64,000 nt of DNA, taken from contig NZ_JAQIVH010000042.1 in the NCBI RefSeq assembly GCF_028746185.1, positions 133,767 to 197,766 on the forward strand, read 5' to 3'. Made by a program: the position numbers and the translations under genes. A model generated the notes under the pieces. It was not told where the DNA came from. It saw only the letters and a list, made by a program, of their open reading frames with translations, and searched no databases. This DNA comes from Paenibacillus_E qinlingensis. Its GTDB lineage: Bacteria > Bacillota > Bacilli > Paenibacillales > NBRC-103111. This document shows positions 16,391-25,041 of this stretch, in pieces (within the stretch, counting starts at the first letter, position 1; the number at the start of each line of letters is the position of its first letter).

Positions 16391-17734
16391 TTACAATTTG
16401 GCAGGAGGGATACTTTGGGGGTTGTTAAAGACATTGCCCGGATCATATTTCGCCTTGATTTTCCGTAACCTCGTGTAGTTCGCTCCATAATAAACGGGTC
16501 CGGAATTTTTAATACCTTGATCGGGTACGTTGATATAAGATCCGACGATATAAGGTTGTAACTTCTGGCGAGTTTGGCGAACAATGGCGATATTTTTGGC
16601 AGCATCGGATTTCTTAATCCAAGAGCTATTCCATTCCACGTAATACTTGGCTTTACGCCAGTAGAATGCTGTTGATTTCGGTGATTTACGGTTAATAGCA
16701 CCGCCCCAGTTAAGGAAGAAAAATCCTGCAAACTCTCCTTCAACTTTCTCCAAAAATTGACGCATGGATGTAATTGCCTTGTCAGGGAACTTAGTCCTTA
16801 CGAAACCGCTAGAGAACTGATTACTAACCTTTTGTGTTTGTATAGGATCGGGGGCCAACATAAAGCTCACGACTTGCGTGTAGGGTAATGATCGAATTAG
16901 TTCCGTAGGTGTACCAACGCTCGTTATAGGCTTTAATAGACGTACAGCCTCCTTTTTTGATCCGAGGAAAAGACCTAACATGGAGACGTTGCCGCCTTTT
17001 TTGGGACCGATGGATAATTCGCTGCCCAGTTTGGTATTGACGTTTGGAGCCCATTTTTGCCAGACTTTGAACACTTCTTCGAACTGATCCCATGGCCATG
17101 TAATGCGAAATACAGTAGCCTTGGCAGGTGCTCGCAGCACATTAAATTTGTATTTGGTGTAGACACCGAAGTTTCCACCGCCACCTCCGCGGGAAGCCCA
17201 TAGGAGATCAGAATGACAATTCTTGTTGGCACGAATAACTTTGCCTTTCGCGTCTACCATTTCGAGTGCAATCAGATTATCACTAATGAGGCCAATCGTC
17301 CGTTGAAGAGGCCCAATTCCACCTCCAAGCGAAATTCCCCCAATTCCAACAGAAGGGCTGTCACCAAATGGTGCGATAAACCCTTGTTTGGCAAGTGTGT
17401 GTGCGATTCTACCGACTCGATTACCCGCCCCAACAATAACAGTTCCTTTTTGTTTATTTAGCACAATCTTCTTCATTTCACTTACATCAATTACAATCCC
17501 TCCATTGACCTGCGAAAGATTGACTTCAAGAGCATGACGGCCACTTCTCGGTCGTATGGGAACATTATTTTGGCGACCCCATTTAATAGCGTTGACCACA
17601 TCTTGCGTGTTTTGAGCAAAAACAAATACTTTGGGGAATCTGTTTGTATGAGGATCCCAATTCTTACGTGCGGATTCATATCCTGGATCTCCTCTGAAGA
17701 CTACTCGGCCAGTAAGTTCCGTTTTTGATTTCAC
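16391..17734 (-). CDS. BBE-like FAD-linked oxidoreductase
   Basis: 447 residues from a GTG. The PCMH-type FAD domain includes 'PIRPRSGRHALEVNLSQVNGGIVIDVSEM', where His67 of RSGRH is the usual site of covalent FAD attachment, and 'GVGGISLGGGIGPLQRTIGL'. The C-terminal berberine-bridge segment reads 'YYGANYTRLRKIKAKYDPGNVFNNPQSIPP'. No second Cys attachment site is obvious, so attachment is through His alone. Such enzymes oxidise sugars or secondary amines and alcohols with O2. No signal peptide. It stands alone; partners are not evident. Confidence 0.92.
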   Translation of the reverse strand: MKSKTELTGRVVFRGDPGYESARKNWDPHTNRFPKVFVFAQNTQDVVNAIKWGRQNNVPIRPRSGRHALEVNLSQVNGGIVIDVSEMKKIVLNKQKGTVIVGAGNRVGRIAHTLAKQGFIAPFGDSPSVGIGGISLGGGIGPLQRTIGLISDNLIALEMVDAKGKVIRANKNCHSDLLWASRGGGGGNFGVYTKYKFNVLRAPAKATVFRITWPWDQFEEVFKVWQKWAPNVNTKLGSELSIGPKKGGNVSMLGLFLGSKKEAVRLLKPITSVGTPTELIRSLPYTQVVSFMLAPDPIQTQKVSNQFSSGFVRTKFPDKAITSMRQFLEKVEGEFAGFFFLNWGGAINRKSPKSTAFYWRKAKYYVEWNSSWIKKSDAAKNIAIVRQTRQKLQPYIVGSYINVPDQGIKNSGPVYYGANYTRLRKIKAKYDPGNVFNNPQSIPPAKL

Positions 17735-18092
17735 TTATATCCCAACTCCCATTGTGTGAATGCGTACACGATAGTTCAACATAGGTCTTCACTTATCGTA
17801 TGTAGGTCGTCTGTGGAGGGAATGGGCTGATGGTTGATTAATTTGGGTACAAGAAACACGCTCGCAACGCATCGTGTGGTTGGAACTAACCCAAAGCAGC
17901 CTAAAAATGATGGTAGATAGGCGAGCAAATTTGAATACATAAATACATGAGTCTTGAACGATGATGAGTTGTCATTTGATACTGGTTTAGGAAGGTTATT
18001 TGGTGCTGGACTTCCGCATACAATATAAGTATCGTAATTTTCACCATATCGGGTGAGTATATCCATCAAACCATAATGGGAGGCATGCAAAC
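17735..18092. other. Gene-free interval
   Basis: About 360 bp between the oxidase start and the glycosyltransferase start. A minus-strand frame crosses it but lacks a ribosome site and any family resemblance. Promoters for both divergent genes should lie here; I could not pick them out with confidence. Confidence 0.5.
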
Positions 18093-19169
18093 TTGTCATC
18101 AAAAACAGAATTAATTCCATTTCCTCATCGCAGGCTTGCGGTAATCGATACAAAGTTCCCTTGGAAATTGAGTGGTTTCCGTTATTGGGAAAATAGGGAA
18201 ATACATTCTCAAAGACCTGATACCTTATATTTTGCTACTCATCCTTACCATGATACATTTCCAACAACCGTTTATCCTTTTTCTGAGTTTCAACAAATAG
18301 CCATATCCCATGGAATCACGGATGTTTATTGTGTATTCTTGAACCTCACCTTGAGCTTGCTTGGCTTATGCAGTCTTCCCGATGGAAGCCATATGCCTGG
18401 ATCCAATTTAGGATGGAATATTAGAGCCTTTTTGGAAGATCGTAAAATTAAGCTTCATAGTACTTTATATCCTGGAGGCGGGCTAGATCCAGGGACTTCT
18501 ATTGAATTTTTGAACTACGCAGCAATGCACTGCTCAACTGTTTTCACGAATATTGATGAAGTGCTTGGCGCTATTCCTTCTAGCCTGTACTACCCAGTTG
18601 TTATAAATACCGACTTATTTGCATATTCACCTAAGCATGCAACTTTACCGATTGAGGTAACCTTTTGTGCTTTTAATTACCCCAGAAAAGGCTTTCCCTT
18701 GCTGATACAGGCATTTAATATGCTACCTGAGGATTTTCATCTAAACATAGTAGGTGATTGGCAAGATCATTTACACTTGTTAACGAACGGCAATTATACG
18801 TTTCATGGGCTCTTAGAACCTGAAAGCTTGCGCTCCATCTATTTGAGAACTCATGTATTTGTAAACTGCAGTACACAAGATCAATTTGCTCTAGACGGCT
18901 TTCCTACTACAGCGGCGGTCGATGCCATGTCTACGGGTTGTATTTTAGTGTCTACGAATCCCCGAAATGATAAGCTTGTGCTTCAATCAGGAGTCGATTA
19001 TATAGAGGTAGCATCGGACGCACAAACCATTACAAATACATTGTTGTGGATTAAAGCAAACCTTAAGGATGCTCTGAAAATAGGAACACGTGGAGCAGAA
19101 ACAATAAGCGAACGTTTTGATGTGAAAAATATTGTTCTTTCTAAACTAAAGCATATGATGGGCTATTAG
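18093..19169 (+). CDS. GT4-type glycosyltransferase
   Basis: 358 residues from a TTG at 18093 that has GGGAGG 9 bases upstream. The C-terminal half looks like a GT-B donor domain: 'VTFCAFNYPRKGFPLLIQAFNMLPEDFHLNIVGDWQ', 'YTFHGLLEPESLRSIYLRTHVFVNCSTQDQFALDGFPTTAAVDAMSTGCILVSTNPRND'. In that last stretch the D-G-F-P-T-T-A segment takes the place of the EGFGLPxLEA motif. The N-terminal half is divergent. It is convergent with an acetyltransferase/aminotransferase pair, suggesting a small cell-surface glycan locus. Confidence 0.85.
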   Translation: MSSKTELIPFPHRRLAVIDTKFPWKLSGFRYWENREIHSQRPDTLYFATHPYHDTFPTTVYPFSEFQQIAISHGITDVYCVFLNLTLSLLGLCSLPDGSHMPGSNLGWNIRAFLEDRKIKLHSTLYPGGGLDPGTSIEFLNYAAMHCSTVFTNIDEVLGAIPSSLYYPVVINTDLFAYSPKHATLPIEVTFCAFNYPRKGFPLLIQAFNMLPEDFHLNIVGDWQDHLHLLTNGNYTFHGLLEPESLRSIYLRTHVFVNCSTQDQFALDGFPTTAAVDAMSTGCILVSTNPRNDKLVLQSGVDYIEVASDAQTITNTLLWIKANLKDALKIGTRGAETISERFDVKNIVLSKLKHMMGY

Positions 19170-19186
19170 AAATAGCCCCAACTACA

Positions 19187-19828
19187 CTACGACAGGTTCT
19201 TTTTAAATACGGCTGGGACACCAGCATATAATACTCCTCCGGGCACTTGATCCTTTACAAAAGCTCCTCCACCTATCATCGACCAAGGACCAATAGTAAT
19301 TTTTTCGCGAACAGCTGATCCAGTCCCTATAAAAACCCCCTCCTCCACCATGACATTTCCACTTAGGTTAACTCCAGGGGATAGGGTAACATAATCAGAT
19401 ATTCTGACATCATGGGCAATCGTTACGCTGCTGTTAACTATAACAAAGTGACCAATGTGAACATTGATTGTTATAATGGTGCCTGCACAAATAATAGATC
19501 CAATTCCCAACTGAATCTTTCTAGAGAGTTGTACCCCGGGATGAACAAGACTATCTGCAAATGAGAACCCGAAATCCCTAGTTTTCTGAACGAGCCTCTT
19601 TTTTAATTGAGGGCTCCCGACGCCTGCGCATACAACCTTTACTTGATCACAAAGGTGAATAATATCCGACAAGTCACCGAGTACTGGCGTTTCATCAATC
19701 ATCTGTCCGCACATCTCCGACCGTTCATCTAGAAAACCTATAACCTCAATATCCAGCAGTTCACACAAATGGTTAACCTCGCGGCCCATCCCTCCGCAGC
19801 CCCAAATGACAAGCTTGCTATCCTTCAT
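19187..19828 (-). CDS. NeuD/PglD-like sugar O- or N-acetyltransferase
   Basis: 213 residues from the ATG at 19828; the stop of the upstream aminotransferase overlaps the start by 11 bp, a sign of translational coupling. A Rossmann-like N-terminus ('KLVIWGCGGMGREVNHLCELLDIEVIGFLDE') is followed by a left-handed beta-helix of hexapeptide repeats ('GIGSIICAGTIITINVHIGHFVIVNSSVTIAHDVRISDYVTLSPGVNLSG'), where the His of TIAHD is the likely catalytic base. It probably acetylates the amino sugar made by the adjacent DegT protein, as PglD does for PglE product. Confidence 0.9.
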   Translation of the reverse strand: MKDSKLVIWGCGGMGREVNHLCELLDIEVIGFLDERSEMCGQMIDETPVLGDLSDIIHLCDQVKVVCAGVGSPQLKKRLVQKTRDFGFSFADSLVHPGVQLSRKIQLGIGSIICAGTIITINVHIGHFVIVNSSVTIAHDVRISDYVTLSPGVNLSGNVMVEEGVFIGTGSAVREKITIGPWSMIGGGAFVKDQVPGGVLYAGVPAVFKKNLS

Positions 19829-20930
19829 GTGAAAGCCCTCGTAAAATCTTTTGCACATGGCCTTGGTCCATGTCTTCCCATAAAGGCAAATTGATGATCC
19901 GACTTCCAATTTGTTCCGTTACATGAAGAGAAGTTCGAGGATAATACTGAAAAGCAGTCTGTTTATGACAGGATGGGGTAAAATAGGTGCGAGCTTGAAT
20001 ACCCTGTTTGGCCAGCTTTTGAACGAAATATGCATTGCTGCTTTTTTCAGGGCATAACAAAGAAAGGAATGAATAGGCAACGCTCCCTCTTACTTCTTGC
20101 AGTTGCCAGCCAAGATCAAGGAGCCCCATTTGCTCAATCTCCTCCATATACCAGTCATAAATCTGCTCGCGCATACGCTTTTTCTCATGGAATACATGGA
20201 GTGTGGCGAGTCCGATCGCAGCTGCGTATTCTGACACTTTCCCATTAAGTCCCCTTTGCATCGATTCTCGATCTTCGTTAAATCCAAAGTTAGATGCTTG
20301 TCGCACCCTATTAATCATTTCTTTATCACTACTGTATATGAGCCCGCCTTCTCCAATCCCAAAGCCTTTCGTTGCATGAAAGCTAAACACAACAGCGCCT
20401 GAAAAGCCTTGACCAAAATGCTGATTCAGCCTAGATCCTATGCTTGCCGCAGCATCAATAACTACGGGGATATTCCGTTCTTGGAGGGCTTCATAATACT
20501 TTGTCTCCATATTCGTTCCAAAGGTCGCATAGGGGACCACAACAGCAACCTCATCCCCTAATTGTTGGATTACTTGCTCTAGCAGCTCTTCGTTCATGCA
20601 CCAATTTCGATCGTTTACATCAATAAAATAAGGCTCCAAGCCGCACCACATTGCTGCTAATGGTGTTGCAGCGAACGTGAAGCTAGGCATCAGCGCATAT
20701 TTACCTGGGCGTTTGATCTGAGAGATAGCTAGGATAAGTCCTGTTGTTGCGTTATTGACAGTTACAGCATGCCCTTCGTCTTGAAACAAATCATGAATTA
20801 ATTGCTGTTCAAAGCTTGTATTCAATGCTCCGTAATTGGTATAGGATCTCGAATCATCAATCTGTTTCAAGTAGTCTATATAATCTTCTTTCACTACAAG
20901 CTTGGGCCTTAGAAAGGGGATATCAAACAT
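19818..20930 (-). CDS. DegT/DnrJ/EryC1-family sugar aminotransferase
   Basis: 370 residues from the ATG at 20930 (MFDIPFLRPKLVV). The PLP lysine is in 'VVFSFHATKGFGIGEGG', and 'VVIDAAASIGSRLN' supplies the cofactor-ring Asp. 'TVNNATTGLILAISQIKRPGKYALMPSFTFAATPLAAMWCGLEPYFIDVND' is the classic N-terminal half. These enzymes transfer an amino group to nucleotide-linked keto sugars, or act as 3,5-epimerase-linked dehydratases when Lys is His; here Lys is present. With the NeuD-like protein it forms a two-gene operon. The 4,6-dehydratase needed for a full pathway is not in this window. Confidence 0.92.
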   Translation of the reverse strand: MFDIPFLRPKLVVKEDYIDYLKQIDDSRSYTNYGALNTSFEQQLIHDLFQDEGHAVTVNNATTGLILAISQIKRPGKYALMPSFTFAATPLAAMWCGLEPYFIDVNDRNWCMNEELLEQVIQQLGDEVAVVVPYATFGTNMETKYYEALQERNIPVVIDAAASIGSRLNQHFGQGFSGAVVFSFHATKGFGIGEGGLIYSSDKEMINRVRQASNFGFNEDRESMQRGLNGKVSEYAAAIGLATLHVFHEKKRMREQIYDWYMEEIEQMGLLDLGWQLQEVRGSVAYSFLSLLCPEKSSNAYFVQKLAKQGIQARTYFTPSCHKQTAFQYYPRTSLHVTEQIGSRIINLPLWEDMDQGHVQKILRGLSHEG

Positions 20931-21257
20931 GAAGGTCCCCACCTTCCATATAATGGTTGGTTAGGGAGCAGGATTTCGATACACCCAAATAATATTGATT
21001 ATCCAAAATTATCACTCTCCTTCAGGGTAGCGAATAACATTCTGCAGTATCGACTGCATAATTTACATGAGATTAGTATATGAAATATAAAATTTCCAAG
21101 TATCAGCAGGTGTCTATGTATTACAAAAACCTCCAAAGTTACGGAATTTTCTCAATCCAGTAGATCAATGGGAGGAATAATAAAAGGGATATTTCGATTT
21201 ATCTTGAATACATATTACTTCATCACAATGAATCTTGTAGGTGAGGAGAATGGTGAA
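20931..21257. other. Divergent intergenic region
   Basis: About 330 bp between the aminotransferase and metallophosphoesterase starts. It is AT-rich and must contain both promoters. I see no clear riboswitch or repeat. Confidence 0.45.
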
Positions 21258-22019
21258 ATGATCTTTGTATACATAGTGATTCTAATCCTATTGGTTTATA
21301 TTCTTTTTATCTTACCTACACAATGGCTAAAAATTGAACGAATTGCATATCCTCTGGATTTAAATTTGAAAATCTTACAGATTAGTGACCTGCATGTAGA
21401 ACGATTAAGAATAAGTCCTACTAGACTAGCTGCTATTATTAATGATGAAAAACCAAACCTTATTTGTGTGACAGGTGATTTTACCAAACATCGTAAAAGT
21501 CTCATCAAACTAGAGAAGTATCTAAGAGCTCTGACGATTGGCAATGTACCTATTTATTGTGTACTCGGTAACCATGATTATCAGCAAAAAAATGTCATGG
21601 ATGTAATAAACTTGTTAAGAAAGTATGGATTACATGTATTAAGAAATGAATCGGTACGTGTAGATCAAATTGAATTAATCGGAATTGATGATTTTGATTC
21701 AGGCAAGAGTAACATAGAAAAATCGTTTCAAAGTGTTGATCAAACAAAACCAAAAGTCATTATTACGCACGATCCTAACATCGTTCTTCATCTAAATAAG
21801 TCCTACGATTATTTAATGGCCGGACATTTGCATGGCAAACAATTTAATATTCCATTTCTATTTAGACTGAAAGACGCGGGTACATTGCCTCGCATGGGGA
21901 TATATAAGGGACTTCATACTAATCAGTATGGGGCGTACTACATCTCAAAGGGGATTGGGCAGACGGGTATTAATGCAAGATTTTTAGTTAGAAGTGAGGT
22001 AACGATGCATTATTTATAG
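21258..22019 (+). CDS. Membrane-anchored metallophosphoesterase
   Basis: 253 residues from the ATG at 21258, where TGAGGAG is 9 bases upstream; the frame extends 30 codons further without a ribosome site. One N-terminal helix (about 2-20) is followed by the full calcineurin-like set: D-x-H in 'ISDLHVER', GDxT in 'CVTGDFTKHRKS', GNHD in 'VLGNHDYQQ', 'IITHDP' and GHxH in 'LMAGHLHGKQF'. These bind two metal ions. The closest known type is the YkuE/UDP-2,3-diacylglucosamine-hydrolase-like group; substrate uncertain. The catalytic domain probably faces outward. Confidence 0.92.
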   Translation: MIFVYIVILILLVYILFILPTQWLKIERIAYPLDLNLKILQISDLHVERLRISPTRLAAIINDEKPNLICVTGDFTKHRKSLIKLEKYLRALTIGNVPIYCVLGNHDYQQKNVMDVINLLRKYGLHVLRNESVRVDQIELIGIDDFDSGKSNIEKSFQSVDQTKPKVIITHDPNIVLHLNKSYDYLMAGHLHGKQFNIPFLFRLKDAGTLPRMGIYKGLHTNQYGAYYISKGIGQTGINARFLVRSEVTMHYL

Positions 22020-22030
22020 GTTGGAAAAAT

Positions 22031-22073
22031 AAAAGACAAATCAACCAGAATTATGGCTGATATGTCTTTTTAT
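22031..22073 (+). terminator. Terminator of the metallophosphoesterase gene
   Basis: AAAAGACA..ATCAACC pairs with GGCTGAT..TGTCTTTT and is followed by T-rich sequence. Confidence 0.7.
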
Positions 22074-22177
22074 TTTATGGAGATTAGAGGGAAATAAAGG
22101 TAATATTTGGAATATATCGAATATCTTATTAAGTTAAAGATGAACAATACCTATTCAGCGCTAGGAGGGGTAAGGAT

Positions 22178-23683
22178 ATGGAACATACCCACGGGCAAAG
22201 ATCAAATAACACGCAAGTGCAAAGTTCTATACCTACGAAAAGCAGCGAAGAGAAAAACACGAGTGTGGAGTCATCTTCAACTTTAAAATATAAGGATATT
22301 CAATATTTACAAAGAACGATCGGCAATCGTGCTGTCGCATCTTTGTTCAATACCCCTAAAACAAACATGGGCGAGACCATTCAAAGAAAAATCCAATACA
22401 CCGACAAAGAGGGGAAAAGTGAATTAGGCGTACAAGAAAGTGCCTGGTGTAATGCGTATAAACAGAAAATGGGGAAAAAGTTCACTACCTCACCGTTTTA
22501 CTTCCAATTTTCTCAATCCGATAAATTTACTATTAACGTAAATACAAAGAATCGCGAAGTTGATTATTTTAAAGAGCTGGCAGCTCTTTTAGCGACCGAT
22601 CCGTCTACGCTCCAAAGTGCAAAGGACTGCAATACTATTGCCCCGAATGTCCTTATCACCTATACAGAGACTATTACCGATTCTACGAAAAGTACCGATG
22701 AACGGGAAAATCAAACCATTATTTTCAATGATAAAGATATTACGCCTAGAGAGTCTGCAATAACCGGCGACAAAGCAAAGACAGTCAATAAACTTGTGTC
22801 AGATTCAAAAAAACAAATTGGGTTGGTCCTGAATATCCTGGATCAACTTTGCCAAACTGTGGAAGATACTAAGGAGACTAGTAAATTCAAAGATACGTTG
22901 ACCTCATTACTATCTATCCAAGATAAGGATAGTAGTCTACCTGCAGCTTTAGAACAATTACGTACGATATTTCTAATCATGCAAAAGCGATTGTCAGCAG
23001 CAGTTCTTGAGGTATCTACCATGAGCCTAAACGATAGACTTAGTAGACCAAATGCGGCGGGGTTATCTAGCCCTAAGCGAGGTGGAGATTGGATATTAAA
23101 GAACGAGAAGCACGAGGCTACTCACAAAACTTGGGAAGAGTGGCTAAAAAAGAAACAGGACTTTGAAGGTGATATTCAATTGCGTATCGGCGCAGATCAG
23201 ATACTATACAAGGAATCGTACAACAAACTTCTTACGGCATTTATACATGAGCTTAGTCATGCATCTGCTTCTACGCAGGACTATGCATACGTACATGAAT
23301 TTGAGAAATATAAAAATCTAGATTATATCAAACGGCTTGGTAATGCAGATACGATTGCTTTAATAGTCGAGGAGCTCATCAAGGAAAAGGAAAAGCAAGA
23401 AAAGGAAGCTCAACCGGTAGAAACGAGTGGAAAGGAAGATAACAAAAAGGAAGATAATTACAAGGAAGAGCAGGATAAAAGTACCCAAGAGGATATCCCT
23501 ACAAAGGAACAAATGAAGAAATGGATAGTCCAATTAGCAGAGAAAGATGGAGTCGATGACGTTTTTAAAGTAAAAGTGAGTAACTATTTAGCTCAATACG
23601 GAAAAGAAATTGCGTATATTGAAGATGAATTTGAAGGATGGGAAACCGATTTAGAGAAAGAAATAGCTTGGAAATTAATGTAG
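22178..23683 (+). CDS. Putative secreted-system effector: eCIS-cargo-type N-motif plus aspzincin-like metallopeptidase
   Basis: 501 residues, AGGAGGGG ribosome site, no signal peptide. Residues 41-58 (IQYLQRTIGNRAVASLF) and 68-71 (IQRK) match the short N-terminal motif that precedes toxins and DUF4157 proteins linked to extracellular contractile injection systems. A long helical middle follows. Residues 357-361 are HELSH, a zinc site; D368 in STQDY and NAD at 389-391 fit the aspzincin arrangement (HExxH, TxDxxY, NADxxA). After about residue 400 there is a highly charged K/E/D linker and a small helical tail. No injection-system structural genes are in the window. Function is inferred. Confidence 0.7.
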   Translation: MEHTHGQRSNNTQVQSSIPTKSSEEKNTSVESSSTLKYKDIQYLQRTIGNRAVASLFNTPKTNMGETIQRKIQYTDKEGKSELGVQESAWCNAYKQKMGKKFTTSPFYFQFSQSDKFTINVNTKNREVDYFKELAALLATDPSTLQSAKDCNTIAPNVLITYTETITDSTKSTDERENQTIIFNDKDITPRESAITGDKAKTVNKLVSDSKKQIGLVLNILDQLCQTVEDTKETSKFKDTLTSLLSIQDKDSSLPAALEQLRTIFLIMQKRLSAAVLEVSTMSLNDRLSRPNAAGLSSPKRGGDWILKNEKHEATHKTWEEWLKKKQDFEGDIQLRIGADQILYKESYNKLLTAFIHELSHASASTQDYAYVHEFEKYKNLDYIKRLGNADTIALIVEELIKEKEKQEKEAQPVETSGKEDNKKEDNYKEEQDKSTQEDIPTKEQMKKWIVQLAEKDGVDDVFKVKVSNYLAQYGKEIAYIEDEFEGWETDLEKEIAWKLM

Positions 23684-24044
23684 AGGAACTACGACAGCGA
23701 CGGTTTAGGACCGAGATAGCACAATATTCAGCTATTCAGCCCGTTCAACTTCCTCTTTCCAATAGGAAGTCGAAAGGGCTTTGTTTGTTTGTAAATGGCA
23801 GGAGCATTATCCAGTATATATCTCCACGGTATAACTCATGGACTAGTCAAACAAACCGAACAGAACAGAACTCTCATTTTCAAATGGAGTGAAGATCAAA
23901 TCACTATTACCGAAGTTCTTAAAGCAATTGACCACAAATCGCTATTCGGGAACCGTCGAAGCAAGACGCAGTTTTTATAATATAGCGATGAAGATTCGCT
24001 GAATAATGAAAAACATTGAGTCAAAGGAAATCGAAGAAGGGTTT
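23684..24044. other. Interval without a convincing gene
   Basis: After the effector gene there is a hairpin terminator and then about 250 bp with only short frames that lack ribosome sites. A 61-codon frame (23795-23980) may be a gene remnant, but I recognise no family. Confidence 0.5.
23738..23790 (+). terminator. Terminator of the effector gene
   Basis: AGCCC...CTTCCT pairs with AGGAAG...GGGCT, a two-part stem followed by TTTGTTTGTTTG. Confidence 0.6.
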
Positions 24045-24461
24045 TTAATTCAAAATAGTACTAACAAGAATAGCTGGTATCAAAATGATGAGAATTAATA
24101 CTGCGCCCAATACCTTGGTCATGATCAGATTACCGGAATTGGGATCTTTAACTTTAGTAGAAGTTACGAAACCACGTTTCCAAGACCAATTTGGATTCAC
24201 TATCGCTGTAATCCCGTAGGCAATGACTGCGATGAAAATAAATGTTGGAAATAAGATATCTACTTCTTTTTCTTTTTGAATACACCTAACAGCACAGCAA
24301 AAATTATTACAACGATCAAGAAACCACTCAATGATATCACCTCTATTTGGGATTATAGCATGAGCAGTTGTTGTTTGAATATTGAGGAACATGAGTTGAA
24401 AAAATGCCAATGTATGAGAGTCTTTATTGATCAGAATCTTTATGGACGACCGTAGTTGCAA
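24045..24461 (-). CDS. Small membrane protein (DUF6199-like C-terminal part); start uncertain
   Basis: Only the last 70 residues look like protein: two helices ('ILFPTFIFIAVIAYGITAIV' and 'MTKVLGAVLILIILIPAILVSTI') around 'NPNWSWKRGFVTSTKVKDPNSGN', which resembles small DUF6199-type proteins. Upstream the frame is Cys-rich and poor. It overlaps, in another frame, a 23-codon hydrophobic frame with a good ribosome site (24260-24331). The true start is unclear, or there is a frameshift. Boundaries are therefore loose. Confidence 0.4.
   Translation of the reverse strand: MQLRSSIKILINKDSHTLAFFQLMFLNIQTTTAHAIIPNRGDIIEWFLDRCNNFCCAVRCIQKEKEVDILFPTFIFIAVIAYGITAIVNPNWSWKRGFVTSTKVKDPNSGNLIMTKVLGAVLILIILIPAILVSTILN
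24260..24331 (-). CDS. Possible 23-residue single-helix peptide
   Basis: TTG start with GAGGTGA 5 bases upstream. The product is a single hydrophobic helix (SGFLIVVIIFAVLLGVF) ending in five Lys. It ends just before the membrane-protein segment of the neighbouring frame, suggesting translational coupling. It could be a real micro-protein or chance. Confidence 0.35.
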   Translation of the reverse strand: MSGFLIVVIIFAVLLGVFKKKKK

Positions 24462-24810
24462 ATGACCACTTCCCTGAACGAGTATTTACATAATATTGTA
24501 TTCACAGCATTCATTCCCCTTGATCTACAAGGTTTTTTGGTATAAAGCCTAGAGGGATTTCCGAATCCTGATCTAAATAGCTGACGAAACGAACTCGAAG
24601 AGGACTTTTAGCGGTGGATTCAGACTCCGTTTTCTTACCCCACAAAGTGAAGATAAGCGTTGAAGCAAATTCCGATTACTTTGCGGGGGCCCCTTATTAC
24701 GCCTTCGGCTCCGTCCGCGCGGGAGAACCCCTCAGGGGTCCTCACCCCCAATAGCTCCAAGAACGAAAAAAAGAACATGTCTGATGACATGTTCTTTTTA
24801 TTTCGTTCGA
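24462..24810. other. Chromosomal flank left of the island, no gene seen
   Basis: About 350 bp with GC-rich patches (GCGGGGGCCCC, CCTCAGGGG) and no supported coding region. It ends in the terminator described next and the attachment repeat. Confidence 0.5.
24771..24799. terminator. Original terminator of tRNA-Ala, now separated from it
   Basis: AAGAACATGTC / TGAT / GACATGTTCTT is a perfect 11-bp stem flanked by A and T runs, so it works in either direction. It lies 12 bp beyond the tRNA 3'-end fragment at 24811, so it probably terminated the minus-strand tRNA gene before the island inserted. Confidence 0.6.
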
Positions 24811-24854
24811 TATGGAGCCTAGGGGGATCGAACCCCTGACCTCATCGCTGCCAG
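24811..24854 (-). repeat. attL: 44-bp copy of the tRNA-Ala 3' end
   Basis: Identical over 44 bp to 44409-44452. It contains the T-arm, acceptor 3' strand and part of the anticodon arm of tRNA-Ala, but no 5' half, so it is not a functional tRNA. It marks the left boundary of the integrated island. Confidence 0.93.
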
Positions 24855-24972
24855 TGTTCATCGCCGCGTTATCTCTGATTATTGAAAAGCCACAAACCTC
24901 TTTTTCCATAAAGGTTTTCAGTGTGTTGTATTATTTCAGGTTATTGCTAATTACCGGTCATTAACGGTAGTT

Positions 24973-24990
24973 TGTTACCGGATTGTTACC
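24973..24990 (+). promoter_or_regulatory. Candidate integrase arm-binding site, left end
   Basis: TGTTACCGGATTGTTACC differs at one base from the site at 44297-44314 in the same orientation. Nearby ACCGG/CGGT inverted pieces (24952-24970) add to the structure. Confidence 0.55.
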
Positions 24991-25041
24991 ATTAAGTTAT
25001 GAGAAAAGATATTGATATTCTCACTTACTAGACCTTCCAAC

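Noticed and set aside
17776..18153. 125-residue minus-strand gene
   Set aside because: It overlaps the start of the glycosyltransferase, lacks a ribosome site and reads like random sequence.
23795..23980. 61-residue gene after the effector
   Set aside because: No ribosome site and no recognisable domain; at most a remnant.
24811..24854. Second tRNA-Ala gene
   Set aside because: Only the 3' 42 nt of the tRNA are present; the 5' acceptor strand, D-arm and half of the anticodon arm are missing. It is the attL repeat.
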